64,000 nt of DNA from Adenophora triphylla var. japonica (taxonomy: Eukaryota; Streptophyta; Magnoliopsida; Asterales; Campanulaceae). The stretch lies in NCBI GenBank assembly GCA_022495995.1, contig JAFEMH010000741.1, positions 248,001 through 312,000 of the forward strand, written 5' to 3'. The position numbers were made by a program, and so were the translations under genes. Positions within the stretch are counted from its first letter, which is position 1. Every line of letters begins with the position of its first letter. The notes beneath the pieces were generated by a model. The model ran no database searches. It saw only the letters and a list, made by a program, of their open reading frames with translations, and was not told the DNA's origin. Of the stretch, positions 8,158 to 20,000 are shown piece after piece.

Positions 8158-11064
8158 ATGGCGGAAGGATCTCGAAGGAATCGTCGACAACGCAGTCAAG
8201 AAGTGATCGAGCAACGGATGGAGCTCCAAAGAAATTGGATCTCCTTTGTTCCATCTTCGAAGAACCCGGATGTATTGTATCCGAATCCGGAGGTGCACAA
8301 TCGTCGCTCTAGGAACGTCGGGGAGGTAAGAAATCCTGTCCGTTTCGATTCCTCGTCGAATTTTTTTTTTGAATGCTAGAACTAGGTTTTAGTTTTTCGC
8401 ATTTTGGGGTTTTTGTTATTTGCCATGCCTTTTGTGAAATTCTTGACGAATTGTTGAAAATTAGCATGTAAATATTGTGAATATGTGCATTTTGTGCAGA
8501 AATGTGTAGATTAGCTTTTATTTGTGAAAATAAAGTGCCTCTCTATGAAAATGCATGTTTTGGTGTTTTGTACCTTATGCTATTTATGTATGTACAATGT
8601 GGGAAAAATTGTCATGTAGGGACAAATTTTGTAGAAAAAATGTGACAGGTGCCGTGTTTCGTGACGGGTTTTGTCTGAAAGTATGTGCCGTGTAGGGACG
8701 GACTTTTCTTTTGAAAATGTGTTATGCCGTGTGTTCCGTGTTTTTGGTGACGGACTTTGTGGGGAAAATATGTGCAATATGTGCCGTGTTTTGTGACGGT
8801 TATTTTGAAAATGTGTCGTGTAGTGCTTGATCCCTCTGTTGAGAAAATTTGTACAGTGTGTGCCGTGTTTTGTGACGGACTGTATGGAAAAATTATGTAT
8901 AATGCATGTCATGTTTTGAGTTGCATGTAAAAATTATGTGCAATATGTGCCGTGTTTCGTGACGGGATATATGTTCTTTGCCGTGTTGGGACGGTCTTTT
9001 GTGCTTTTGATTTTCTTTTGCATTAAGTACTGTGAATGACGTACCTTTTCTGTGTTTACCTGCAGGATGAGGGGCTTTTGGCTGGGAAGACCAAGAAGAT
9101 GAAGACTCGGGGATCGCCGAGGCCGCTTGTTGAGTTGTGGCAATGATGCCCGATATTTCGTGGATGGTAGGCCGAGTCCCAGGAGGCCGGTCTACGCTTC
9201 GGCCCGGGCGTGTTCGTAGAGAACTTGGCCGGGTTTCGACACGAGGAAGAACAAGAGCGTCTTCCTCGCCTTTCGAGTATTGCGGGATACCACCCACACC
9301 TTCCATCCGAGCCGGGAGAGGCGACATGACGCCCACAGACTTTGCCGCTATCACCGGCTTTCCTTCAAAGGAGGGCCAGCGGTGGCGAGATATGATTGCC
9401 GAGGATGTGGCCGACGGAGCCGCCGGGCTTTGCGCCCGTTCCTCGCAGGGTCTCTGCATGTCAGTATAGTGATGTTGAGATGAGGATCACGCCGCATTGG
9501 GGCCTATGTCCGGGTACCGGCCAGTGACGGCGGAGCAGCTCGGCGCGCTCCTTCCCGTGGTTTGCGCTTTCCGAGACTTTGTTCTCGAACCACTCGACTA
9601 CGGCTCCTTTTGCTCGCTGGAGAGCTTGATTGATTCGGGAGAGAGTTTGTGATATCGCTGGGGCGAGGCGGGCTCGGCCGAGCTCTACTTCTCCTTGGAC
9701 CGGTTTAGCGGGGCGCGCGCTCTTTGGCTTGTTTTGACTTTGCTTTGGAGGTATGAGTTCATTGTCGTTTTTGATTTAGCAACTTGTCGCTTTCTCCATT
9801 TTCTTTGCACCGAGCCTTTTCTCGTTTTTGTCACAGTGTGGTTCTATGAGATTTTCCAAAGGCTTCCCGTGGGATAGAGATCCTGGGCCGTAGCAGCCAG
9901 ATCCCGCTATGTTAGCCGGGCCCGCCCTGGCGAGGAGGAGGAGGACCAACAGGGGGAAGCTCACCATCGCCTACGGGGATGTGCAGGAGCATTTGGAGAG
10001 AAATAGCTCGGAGAGGTTTGTTCTGTATCCTTGGGTTCAATATGAGGGCGATGATTTTGAGGGGGCTCCCCTGGTGACGGTGCAGCGAAAGATGCTGCGG
10101 GGCCTGACTTGCGACGTCATGTATTTGGGGGAGCGGGTCTTCTCGGCAAAGATGGCCCGGTATGCTTCCCTTGGCTCCGAGGACCCTCCTTTGGGATGTT
10201 TGATTCCCGTGATATGGATGTGTTAGATTTTGAGAGGTATCTGGGCGGCGTGAGTGCCGATGAGTTTGTGTTGTATAGAGAGGAGTATGGAGCCTTTGTG
10301 AGGAGGAAGCCGAGGACGCCACAGTGTGTCGGGCGAGGGAGAGGGAGGCCGGTCCGCAGTGGTCCCCTGCAGGTTCCGTGCCCGGGCCGGACTTTACGTA
10401 TGTTCGTGGGGATTCCTCGAGGAGGAGGGTGTCTCGTACCTGTCCCCGAGCAGCTCCCCGCCGCCACCGCGTGGATCCCGATAGACCGGTGAGTGTGCTT
10501 ACTCTTTTCCATCTTGGCATCTTTTCGTATTTTTCTCTTTTTGTTGTCGAGTATGACCGTATTGCCGAGCGTTTCTTTGGCCGCTTGCTTGTGCGCAGTC
10601 CCGGGAGGGCTTTTGACATGCCGACCCGCCGCTACGTGGCGATGCGGTCTTTCGCGAAGAAGATGGCGTCGAAGCCGTCTTGCCGGTCCTCGCGGCGTGT
10701 GCCGGCGCACGAGCCGATGCCTTCGAGGCATTCTCGTAGATGTTCCTCCACCGAGAGCCGAGCCTGAGCCACAGCAGGAGGGACCTTCGAGGGGGCGGCA
10801 TAGCATGGATGCCGGACGTCTTCTGAGCTCCGAGGCCGCAGACCCTTTACTCGCTCTTTCCTCGCCAGATGCACAGGCGAGGGATCGTCGTAGCCTTCTT
10901 TCTTCGATCCTTTCGCCGGATTTGATCCTTCGAGTACTTTGAGTACCAACCTCCGAGGGGGCTCTGCACTCGATGACGAGGATATGACGGGCGAGTTCAC
11001 CGGATGCCCGACTTCTCTCTTCGATGATCTTGGCGAGGATGATGATGCCGAGGATTCTGACTAG
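8158..11064 (+). pseudogene. E1 antisense gene 1: plant mobile domain (PMD) protein, multi-exon, decayed
   Basis: Runs opposite to E1 gag-pol. Exon 1 (8158-8325, 56 codons, MAEGSRRNRRQRSQ...) ends at GAG|GTAAG; the next exon starts at 9066 after CTGCAG, with KMKTRGSPRPLVELW. Around 9280-9370 THTFHPS and, in another frame, GDMTPTDFAAITGFPSKEG match the PMD hallmark (THTFHxxxGEMTxTLxDVAxITGL). Later exons include a GTGAGT intron after 10491 and an acidic C-terminus (DDDAEDSD) ending at 11064. Homologue: 56591-59473 in E3. Several frameshifts make it a pseudogene. PMD proteins (MAIN/MAIL type) are nuclear in plants and PMDs occur in Gypsy elements; the element's own use of it is unknown. Confidence 0.72.
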
Positions 11065-11398
11065 GGTTCATTTGCTTTCCCTCTTTCCATATCTTCTTTT
11101 TTTCTTTTTGCAACAGACATTAGATGTACCTGTAATAAAACACTCGAATTTGCATGGCAAACGCATTTTATTTTAAGATGTAATGTCATTTTTGTGATTC
11201 CCTGAATTGTCCTAGAAATTGTTGCTATTATTTTTTTTATTTTGTGCATGCCACGTGAGCCGAGAGTGCGTTTGTGGGTAGTGTATGTTTGCCGGAAATG
11301 GCTTTGGCCGTTGTTTGGGCGCTTTGGAGCAAGGTCCCGCCTGAGAACAAATGGTTGTTGTACCGTTTGGCCGGGGAAATGGGTCATGGTTACAAGGA

Positions 11399-11470
11399 GG
11401 TCCGTACGGACATACTTAGCATGCAAAGAGGTCCGTACGGACCAACCTTGCTTTGGGAAGGAAATAAATG
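11399..11470 (+). promoter_or_regulatory. Putative promoter of E1 antisense gene 2 (palindrome pair)
   Basis: GGTCCGTACGGACA (11399-11412) and a perfect GGTCCGTACGGACC (11430-11443) in the LTR-like context GCAAAGAGG...ACCAACC. GGAAATAAATG at 11460-11470 is TATA-like, followed by a pyrimidine-rich stretch and ATG at 11562. The segment resembles the LTR piece around 22446-22480. Regulatory role is inferred. Confidence 0.5.
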
Positions 11471-11561
11471 CTTTCCAAAGGTCCGGTCCTTCCCCATTTC
11501 CCCATTTGCACCATTTTCGAGCTTTCTTCCCCATTTTCTCTAGGAACCTCCATTTTTGCCA

Positions 11562-13112
11562 TGGATTCTTCGTACGTCCCTAGAATTTTGCCGAGGCTTT
11601 CGCAGAGAGGCAAGCACACTTCCTCGAGCAACGAAAATGTGGATGCGGCGCCGTATGAGGCATCGTAGACGGGTTTTCGAGGTAAGGTTTCGTCTTTGCT
11701 CGATTTGGTCTTTTAAGGAGTTGGTTCCCGATTGGGATTTGTTGCGGGCTGCCGCGAAGTTCGGGATGTTAGGAGGCATGTGTATTGTTTCTCCTACAAT
11801 GAAATGGTGCCCACTTTTGAGGATTTTCGGGCTTTGATTGGAGGACCTGAGGTGGAGGCCATCTCGCTTCCTTTGATTGGTGGTGTGCGAGCGTGAAGCT
11901 TGCAGTGCTTTCTTCGTACTTCGTTGGAAGAAGTGCAGTGGCATGATCCTTGATTCGGGTCATATTGACATTTCCGAGCCGCCGAGCTGGTTCATGGCCG
12001 ATGATGAGAGTGATGTCTCTTGGGACGCATTTGCCTTGCGCGTGACGGCGACGCTTTTCCCGGTCGCCTCCTCGCATTTGCGATGGTGCTTGCTAGATGT
12101 GGTCGGGCACCGCAGAGCCGGAGAGGATATTGTCCCGTTGGTGCCGGGGGAGACTCTTCATGGTATCGACCGTCCGGCGACCGGGGATCGTTTCATGAGA
12201 GGGGGAAGCCCCGCTTGCTCACCTTGTGGCCGCGAGAGAGACTTCAGCCATGCCCGAGGCTCCGACGTCGTTTAGCCCGTGGTCATTTGCTCGCCGACCT
12301 CTTGTGTCGGATATGGATCACCCGCCCGGGAGAGATGGATGGCACACTTGGTACGCATCGATCCGCTGCGGGTTCCCCACCGGAGGATCGAGACTAGGAG
12401 GGTCTTTCAGAAGGGTCCTATGTTGTTCGAGTTCCGTGTTTGTCTTGGTCCTCCTTCTATATTCCGTCGCTTGTTTCCCGGCAGCTTGGGATGAAGCAGA
12501 GCCTTTGTTGGCCGGGATGACCTTGCTACTACAGAGATAGCTCCTCTTCGTATGGCAGCTCCAGGTGCTTTCTTGTATTTTCTCGAGGGTATGGAAGTAT
12601 TCCGCTTTCCCTCCCGCGGTGCTCCTTAGACGTCTGGGAGAGTGTCGTATTGACGACTCGCACTGGCCCGGTATGAGCAAAGCCGTGTCGGGCAGTCCCA
12701 AGTGGCTTTGGGAGAGCGTGCGTGTAGCGATTCTGGGACCCGCTGCCGTAGTAGCTATTGCCTTAGAGTGCCGAAGCCCGGTCTCGACCCTCGTGATGTG
12801 ACGGGAGACACTTTGTTTGACTACGAGACTAGAGTTGACCGACCGACGGAGAGGTCCTCTTTGGCTGCACTCGCAGGGAGGAGATCCGAGCCGAAGCACG
12901 GCGAATGAAGCCCCGAGAGCCGCGGATTGTTTGACTCTACTGGGAGGACCCCGATCTCTGACCGAGAGACGCAGAGTTGGTTCAAGGCTGAGCGAAAGAA
13001 GACTCGCCTGGGACGAGGGAAGAAAGGGAAGAATGGCGAGGGACAAGCGCAGATGGCGCGGAATGACCTCCTAGGTATCCATTCATTGCATTGTAAACAC
13101 ATTATTTGTTAA
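11562..13112 (+). pseudogene. E1 antisense gene 2: DUF7745-like protein, decayed
   Basis: Homologous along its length to the intact frame at 59959-61461. Matching blocks include WSFKELVPDWDLLRAAAKFG (11706 on), EALIGGP-like sequence near 11830, DVSWDAFALRVTATLFPV (12011 on), LLDVVGHR, and KKTRLGRGKKGK near the end. The FWD...F..xEIVPTxEEFRALLG pattern in the intact copy is what I associate with DUF7745. Frameshifts occur at least near 11670, 11890, 12130 and 12500. Positioned directly downstream of antisense gene 1 and tail-to-tail with the E1 integrase. Function unknown. Confidence 0.7.
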
Positions 13113-13937
13113 ATGTATTAAGTCAGTCTTTTAGCATGTTGTGAACTCGAGAGTAGACCGTGCTTGAACTCATCAAGAAATGTTGTAACCGTTAGTGATT
13201 TGTGATTTACTTTTAAAGCTTTGTCGAGACGCAAGATCTCTTGTTTGCCTTTGTTTCTTTTGTGCACCTTGTCTGGCGTCCATCTTTGAACTTTTCGTTG
13301 CATTTGCGGACCGAAGGCCTGGGCCATGACGGCAATCCCCTTTGCTTAGGCTTTCAGGCTTGGCCGAGAGGTTGAATGATCCCCGACAAGTCGTTTTGAC
13401 GGTCATTTTCGTAGCTTCCTTGCCTCTTGTCAGCGCTGCCTCGACCTCTTTTTGTAGCTTCGCTGAGCTTCTTTTATTTTTGTTTTTTTTGTGAGCCTTG
13501 CTCGAGCTCTCTTTTTTATTTTTTTTGTGAGCCCTTGCTCGAGCTCTCTTTTTTTTTTTTTTTTTTTTTTTTTTGAAGCGCGTGAAGGCAAAGACAAGCC
13601 CCGGCTCAAAGCGTACATGAGTCGCCGTTTGATGCCGAGCGACCCTGATGTCCTTTGATGTTGCCGCCGTCGTTTGACTTGGTCAAGGTAACGTTGGGGC
13701 GTGTTCTTGAAAAGTGCGTAGCTTGATGGAGGTCTTGTTTGACATTCAAACTTTTGACTTTTTTGTGTATTTTTAGACCGGACCAATTAAGGTTGCCTAC
13801 GTTCCCTGACTAGAGGGCTCAGTGTCCGCGTAGTTCGACACTACATGGAGTGCCAAGAGATGCACAGCTTGTTCTTCTTCAGCGAAGTATCTCGCGAAGT
13901 TTGCTTCCGTTGACCGGATTCATGAAGGGATTGCCGT
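13113..13937. other. Spacer between antisense gene 2 and E1 integrase
   Basis: Contains a twofold repeat of TTTTTTGTGAGCC(C)TTGCTCGAGCTCTC (about 13483-13550), a poly-T run (13552-13574) and the shortened flank box (13794-13838). Integrase on minus and antisense gene 2 on plus converge on it, so it is the expected site of both poly(A) regions. No gene seen. Confidence 0.6.
13794..13838. repeat. Flank box, short form (E1)
   Basis: GTTGCCTACGTTCCC, a spacer with GAGGGCTCAG, then CGTAGTTCGACAC. It matches 61708-61755 in E3 (GCTGCCTACGTTCCCC...GAGCTCAG...CGTAGTTCAAC) and is a variant of the boxes on the LTR side of the cassette. Confidence 0.6.
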
Positions 13938-15010
13938 CTAGGTCCTGCTGCCTTCATGGCACCTCCGAGAAGATCTTTTGAACCACGAAAGGGCCGATCC
14001 ATGTGGGTTCCCATTTTCCCAAAGGGGTTGGTTCGAGCGGGAGGCTTTTCTTTGAGTACAAGGTCGCCTTCCCCGATGTCTCTGACTTGACTTTCTTGTC
14101 GAAAGCTCTAGCCATCCCGCTGATAGGCTCTGACGTGTTCCATGGCCTTTAGTCGTCGCTCGTCTAGCGTGAGCCAATTCGTCATGTCGGCCGAGCCATT
14201 CAACTTCGTTGATGTCATTTTCCAAAGAAGACTGGAGTGAGGGAATTTCCAGCTCAACGGGAAGGACCGCTTCCATCCCGTATGTCGTGGCGAATGGGGT
14301 TTCTCCCGTGGTCGTTCGACCGATGTGCGGTAGCCCCAAAGTGCAAGGTGCAGCCTTCTGCCAATCTCGTCCTGGTGGTCATTTTTCTGATGATCCGTTC
14401 GAGGGTTTTGTTTGCCGCTTCCACGGCGCCGTTTGTTTGTGGCCTAGGGAGAAGATTTGTGGCGTGTGATCTTGAATTCGGCCAGCCAGCCCGTCGACCC
14501 TCGAAGTGTGAACCATTGTCCGATATGACCTCATTTGGGATGCCGTATCGGCGCATGATGTTTTCCTTGAGGAAATGCGCGACCTTCTTGGAGGCGAGTA
14601 CCTTGTAGGACTTGGCTTCGACCCATTTGGTGAAGTAGTCGATGGCTACTAAGATGAACTCGCGACCGTTGCCGCTGGCGGAGCGATTTTCCCGATGACG
14701 TCAATTCCCCAAGTGGCAAATGGCCGTGGTGTAGTCATGCAAGAGAGATCGTGGGGAGGTAGATGATTGAGGTTGGAGAACCGTTGACACTTGTCGCAGC
14801 CTTCGGACAAAGTGGATGCAATCCGCCTCCACGGAGATCCAAGAGTAGCCCATCCCGAGAATGATTTGCATCGTGGCTCAGCGCGTTCATGCTGGGACCG
14901 CAAGCCCCATCAGGACTTCGCTCATGAACTTGTTTGCTTCTTCCCGGCCGATGCAACAGTAGGAGTGGTCCATGGTAGCGTTTCTTGTATAGCATGTCCC
15001 CGAGGATGAC
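13938..15010 (-). pseudogene. E1 integrase, decayed
   Basis: Minus-strand pieces: HHCC-side remnant with CDKCQRFSNLNHLPP (about 14735-14800), core RRYGIPNEVISDNGSHFEG (14510-14560; second catalytic Asp), PQTNGAVEAANKTLERII (14400-14450; catalytic Glu region), then GETPFATTYGMEAVLPVELEIPSL (14240-14310). Downstream C-terminal pieces fall in other frames to about 13940. Would insert cDNA into the genome; multiple frameshifts prevent this. No chromodomain seen, as expected for Tat. Confidence 0.85.
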
Positions 15011-15880
15011 GAAGTGAGAGGCGAGGCGTTTTAGGGCCATGATGCTCTTGGTTTTCACCCTCCCGTGTGTGGGCCTTCCTTGTTCATGAAGGTAGTTTCC
15101 CGTTCTGAGGTATTGGAAGATCCGGTTATACCATGGCTCATTCACGGGCTTAGGTTCCGGTTCGATCTCACAACAAGAGGCGTGAATTTCCTTTCGTCCG
15201 ACTTTGAAGGGTTTGATTGCTTTTCCTTCGTGGATTTCCACAAGTGAAGCCAAGGTGGCTAAGGCATCCGCAAACCTCGTTTCGGCCTCTTGGCAAGTAG
15301 TGGAAGGTGACCTCTTCGAATTGTGTGATGAGGTCCTCCATGCGGCATGGTATTTTTGCAAGCCTGGGTCTATGGTTTTCCACTTGTTGGAAACTTGGTT
15401 GATGATCGTGGCCGAGTCCCCATAAACTTCGAAGTTTCGGACATTCCTCTCGAGTGCGGCTTGTAGTCCAAAGAATAAGCAGCTTCATATTCGCGGCATT
15501 GTTGGTTACCTCGAAATTGAGCTTTATGGCGATTGGGGTATGCTCGTCCTGGGATCGACCAAGAGCATACCGATGCCGTTTCCTTTTTTGTTGGCCGCTC
15601 CATCGAAGAACAAGCTTGCCATCGATTTTCGCCTTCGATTGCAAAGATTCCCTCGTCTCGGAAATTGTGGTTCGGGGCCCCGAGCCTCGCTGGCTGGGAA
15701 ATCACCCGCTTGTTCACCATTGCCCGTCCCTTGATTGACTTTTGGTTCACGTACTTGATGTCAAATTCCGCTAGGAAGAAAGACCATTTGGCGAGCCTCA
15801 TCGACAGAGATGGTTTGTCGAAGAGGTATTTGACCGGGTCCATTTTTGACACCAAGTGTACCGTGTGCGACCGCATGTAG
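15011..15880 (-). pseudogene. E1 RNase H region and connection domain, decayed
   Basis: Minus-strand blocks HLVSKMDPVKYLFDKPSLS, RLAKWSFFLAEFDIKYV and KSIKGRAM (15740-15876), then an RNase H module with EHTPIAIKLNFEVTNNAAN (around 15500-15560) and residues matching ELEVYGDSATIINQVSNKW in another frame. T3 and E3 have the same module. Degrades the RNA of the RNA-DNA hybrid in intact copies. Several frameshifts. Confidence 0.75.
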
Positions 15881-17190
15881 TGCCGTAATTTTCCGACAAC
15901 CCATACCAGAGCCGCGCAGTTTTCTCGAGGGCCGAGTAGCCGAGTTCGCCGCCTTGAAACTTTCGACCGACGAAGTAGATGGCGTTCTCGACTCGTGACT
16001 CTTTCTTTTCTTGACAGAGCATGGCTCCAACCGCGTGCCTGGCCACGCTAGGTATAGCAACAAAGGGCTTCTCCTCGGGAGGACAGAGAATAGGAGGACT
16101 CACAAGGTATGCCTTTATTTCCTCAAAGGCATCTTGGCATTCCGAGTTCCATTCGATGTCGGCGTTCTTCTTCATCGCTTGAAGATTGGCTCGCACATAC
16201 GGAGGTCAATTGGTCGACGAAGCGGCCGATATACCGCAGCGGCCCATGAAGCTTTTCACCTCGTCCGAGTTTGTGGTGGTCTCATTTCGATGATGGCCTT
16301 GATCTTTGAGGATCAACCTCGATGCCTCTCTCGGTGACCACGTATCCCAAGACCTTGCCTCGATAACCCCAAATGTGCATTCGCGTGGTTTAGCCTCACT
16401 GAGTGTTTTCTGAGGCGATCAAGAATTTTCTCAGTCTCGTGAGGTGTTGTCCATCCGATCCCTTTCGAGCGGATGATCATGTCATCGACGTACACTTCGA
16501 TCTCTTTGTGGATCATATCGTGGAAGAGGGCGGTTGCCGCCCGTCGTAGGTAGCCCCGCCGTTCTTTAGTCCGAACGGCATTACCGTGTAGCAATAGGTT
16601 CCCTGTGGGGTTGTGAAGGCCGTCTTTTCTTGGTCTTCTTCGGCCATCTTGATTTGATTGTAGCCGGCAAACCCGTCCACGAAGGACTTGACTTCGAAAT
16701 TGGTCAGAAGTGTCTACCAACATGTCGATGTTGGTAGCGGAAAATCGTCCTGGGACTTGCTTTGTTGAGATCTCTAAGTCCACGCAACAACGCACTTTTC
16801 CATCGGGCCTCGTGACCGTGACGATATTGGAGAGCCAGCGGGGTACTCGATCACCCCGATGAAGCCGACGCGGAGCATTTTTTCGATCTCTTCTTTGACT
16901 TGTAAAGACCATTCTCGCTTGATTCGGCGTAGCTTTTGCTTGATGGGCTTAGCCTCTGGATTCAAGGGAATCCGGTGTTCTACAATGTTAGGATCTAATC
17001 CGGCATGTCTCTAAGACCAAGCGAACACGTCCACGAATTCTTTGAGCAAAGGCACCAATGCGTCTTGCTCGTGCGCGCGAAGAAACTTCCGATTTGCGTC
17101 TCTTTTCGCTCTTCAAATAGCCTCCCAAATTCACTTTGGTTAAAACCTCCTCAGCCTTGGGCCCGGTTTTTCTCTCGTTTGACAACATGC
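15881..17190 (-). pseudogene. E1 reverse transcriptase, decayed
   Basis: Minus-strand pieces from EAKPIKQKLRRIKREWS (16920-16965) through VRCCVDLE, the HDMIHKEIEVYVDDMIIRSK catalytic block (YVDD near 16490-16505), to SECQDAFEEIKAYLVSPPIL and KPFVAIPSVARHAVGAMLCQ (16020-16130). Order and spacing match the T3 RT at 51500-52590. Frames change at least four times. Confidence 0.85.
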
Positions 17191-18320
17191 TTAAAGATGT
17201 GCTTAATGTATTGTTCGTTTAATGTGTCTCGCTTCTTTATCAAGTGAATCGTTATTAACCTGCTTGTGTGTTAGTTAATTTATCGCTTGTTAAAGATGCA
17301 ATGAGAGGATACTCTAAAGATCGAAGCATTCATTAAGAGCATACGGGAATACATTATTGGCAATGAGTTCGTAATCTTCCGGCGCGAGGCCATCGATGAC
17401 TCGAGAGACTCAAATTCAAAGATAATGGACTCAGATGAGTTTTGACACTAGACTCTAGGACTCGAGGGGTCGACCAAGTTGTTCGATCATGTCCTTTTGG
17501 CCGGGCAGCTGGTCCCGAGAAGGTGGCCCAGCTTATTGAGTGGCAATGAGCTTGATAGGAGACGGGGTTGAAAGCCTTTGTGTCACCGTTCCCAATCATG
17601 GCTATCACAGAGTTATCGTAAACAAAATCGATCATCCGGCATCTCGATTTCTTCATCAAGAGCAGTGGAGCAGCCGGCTCGTTCCAAGCATCGTCTCGGA
17701 GTCTTTTGCTTTTGCCTTGGGCATTACTAGCTCGAATGCACTGTCCCGCTTGTTGAAGGCAGTGAATGTTGACAGAGAGTTTTTCGAGTTCTTCTCGCCA
17801 AAGAGGGGGTTTTCCCGAACCAAAATTCGTTGTGAATAGCGGTGGTCATGGATCCCGTAGAGGCGGTGTGTCGAGAAATGCTCTTCTGACGGATTTGGCT
17901 TCGAGGCCTCCGAATCTTGCCAGTTCTCGCCGGAGCTTGTCCATGGTTGTCTGGCCGCCTTTGTTTGGCGCCGATCAACTCGTTCCTTTCCCCGGATCTT
18001 CTTCCAAGTTGCCGGCCTTCTTTGTGAAGTACTGGGTCATGTCGAAGCCGTAAGGACGAAGATCTGAGATTGCGTGCAAGCCTCTTTTGTTATCTCGCGG
18101 AGCGTTTCCGTGCAGCTCGCTTGTCCTCCGCAATGTGTTCGGGAGTAGGAGAGTATCCCAAGCCATGGAGGGTATTCTGTTCTTTGATATGGATGATTTG
18201 TTGGGTACCCCGACGGCGTTTTCCCAAACCGAGCCCCGGATGTAGTTCATGTGCTTCATCATTTTCATCTGGGAGGGATCTTGTCCCAAATCAAAGGCGT
18301 GTCTATGTGGCATACCCGGG
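17191..18320 (-). pseudogene. E1 protease-RT linker with G-patch remnant
   Basis: At 17975-18313 the minus strand reads a decayed G-patch (MKMMKHMNYIRGSV..., expected YxPGxGLGKxxQG) followed by RPYGFDMTQYFTKKAGN, matching T3 (50180-50440: MRKMNYLPGLGLGKRLQG and LPFGFDMTDYFVKGAPQ). The rest is a long poorly conserved linker corresponding to T3 50549-51400. G-patches bind RNA helicases or RNA in other proteins. Confidence 0.55.
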
Positions 18321-18800
18321 CCTTTGGGCTTTCGATGGTGAACCCCGTTAGCATCATGCCATCATCGTCGTGTTTGATCTCTAAGACCGGGACGCCGTTT
18401 GTGTCTGGCCCTTTCTAAGTGACTACACTATCACCGTAGATGATGGTTAGATCTGTTCCTTGGACGAACTTTACGCACCGATGGAGAGCCGATGCCACCC
18501 CATTGATCCGGTGTAGCCAAGGGCGTCCCAAAATGGCAGCTGAATGTGATCGGGATGTCGATGACTTGGAAATCCGTCTACCATTTGTTTTCCGAACCAC
18601 AGTTCAAAGTGGCTATTCCCAAGACTCGGGCGGACGTCGAGTCGTATGCCTTGATTGCCCGAGCCGAGGGCTTTAGATCGCCACTTTGATCCCTAGCGCA
18701 TCCATCATTTTGGATGGCAGACGTTCATGGATGATCCCCCATCTACCAAAACCCGTGGAGACGACGCCGTCCGGGGCCTGGATCAACATGTAGAGAGGCT
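18321..18800 (-). pseudogene. E1 aspartic protease, decayed
   Basis: Minus strand carries AAILGRPWLHRINGVASALH followed by RCVKFVQGTDLTIIYGDSVV, equal to the T3 protease C-terminal half (LLGRPWLHQVNGVASSLHQC). The catalytic DxGS block lies in a disrupted frame near 18700. Would process the polyprotein. Confidence 0.7.
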
Positions 18801-20000
18801 CATTGTGGTCGCCCCAAATTTTGGAAGGTCGAGCTCGCGAAAGTGATGATATTGCCGTAATTAACGTTGCCAATCATCTCGAACCGCTTCATCAGTGTCA
18901 CCGTGATGGGAACCATGGTCCGGGCCAGGCTTTCTTCCAACTTGAGCTTGTGCGGGTAAGATGAAGTGAGTAAGGACCAGAGCGAGATGTTAGCCCGAGT
19001 GCGCTTGAGCCGTGTTAAGACAGGATCTTCAAACTTTGGGTCCAAGGTTTCAGCTTTCTTGGCGTAGGGCCCCTTTTCGCCCGTGGCTCGTGCATGGCCG
19101 GCCTTTTGTCCGCCCGTGGAGGATTCACCGGGATTTGACCGAGCGTGTCGAACGTTCACTTCGGACTTATGGTTTTGCTTGTCTCTCCTATTTCTCAGAG
19201 TGGGAGGACCCCGATTGGCGTAAGGCCGATCGCACATTTCAATTCGTTCACCGTCATAGCTTTTACCGAAGCATCAATAGTGGCTTTGAGATCTTCCCAA
19301 GACAGGGTTGGATTATCTCGACCTTCGGGCCTTCGCGGGCGGTGCGGAGCTCGTCCCCACTGATCATGGAGCGTACATTGCCATGGCCTTGTGCGAGCTA
19401 GGCTTGCCGGAGTAGATGACATAGTAGTCAAACTTTCCCGAGGGTTCTCCAAGGGTTCCGACCGTGGGATCACCGGATTCATACCTCTTTTTCGCTTTTG
19501 CCGAGAAGATGGCTTCTTCTTTCTTCGAGGACGGCCCTCGTTCATTTCATCCCGGAATTCCATTTCCGTACAAGCACCGCAATCGCAGACGTCCCACCGT
19601 ATGTGTTCGTTGTTCGGCGGTGGTACCGGGACCTCGTGAGACCGAATGGGCAGTGCTTTCCTGAGGGTCCCGCGGCCTTATGTCATAACCGCATGGCTCG
19701 TACGAGGGTAACAGTTGACTTCCGGGAGACAATGAGAGGCGTTAGAAACCGCAGGAGCGCCACGGCTTTGGAAGCCCTGTGTAGTTGGGTGGCTAATGTC
19801 CCGAAATGGTGCATAGCATCTTCGATCCAGCTTGTTGCTCACCTCGCGTTTCTCAATAGCCATGAGGACCTCGCCAAACTTCTTCCAATGTTGGGAAATT
19901 TCTGGGGTAAGGTCCCATTCTCATCGTTGTTATCCACCGACTTGGCCACGGGAATTAACTGACCGTCCCGGTGACAGAGCTAGGAAGGAAGTTGGACCTT
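18801..20000 (-). pseudogene. E1 gag and gag-protease spacer, decayed
   Basis: Minus-strand RTRANISLWSLLTSSYPHKL followed by KLEESLARTM (18900-19010) matches T3 49440-49530. Upstream are basic, proline-rich segments (MNEGRPRRKKKPSSRQKRKR near 19500-19550) compatible with gag. Frame is broken repeatedly and no zinc knuckle was located, so the start and exact limits are uncertain. Confidence 0.55.

Noticed and set aside
9912..10806. Two long minus frames (235 and 229 aa)
   Set aside because: Antisense shadows of the GC-rich PMD gene; they have no counterpart in E3 and no motif.
12318..13046. 242-aa minus frame
   Set aside because: Shadow of the DUF7745-like pseudogene; likewise 60574-61203 opposite the intact copy.
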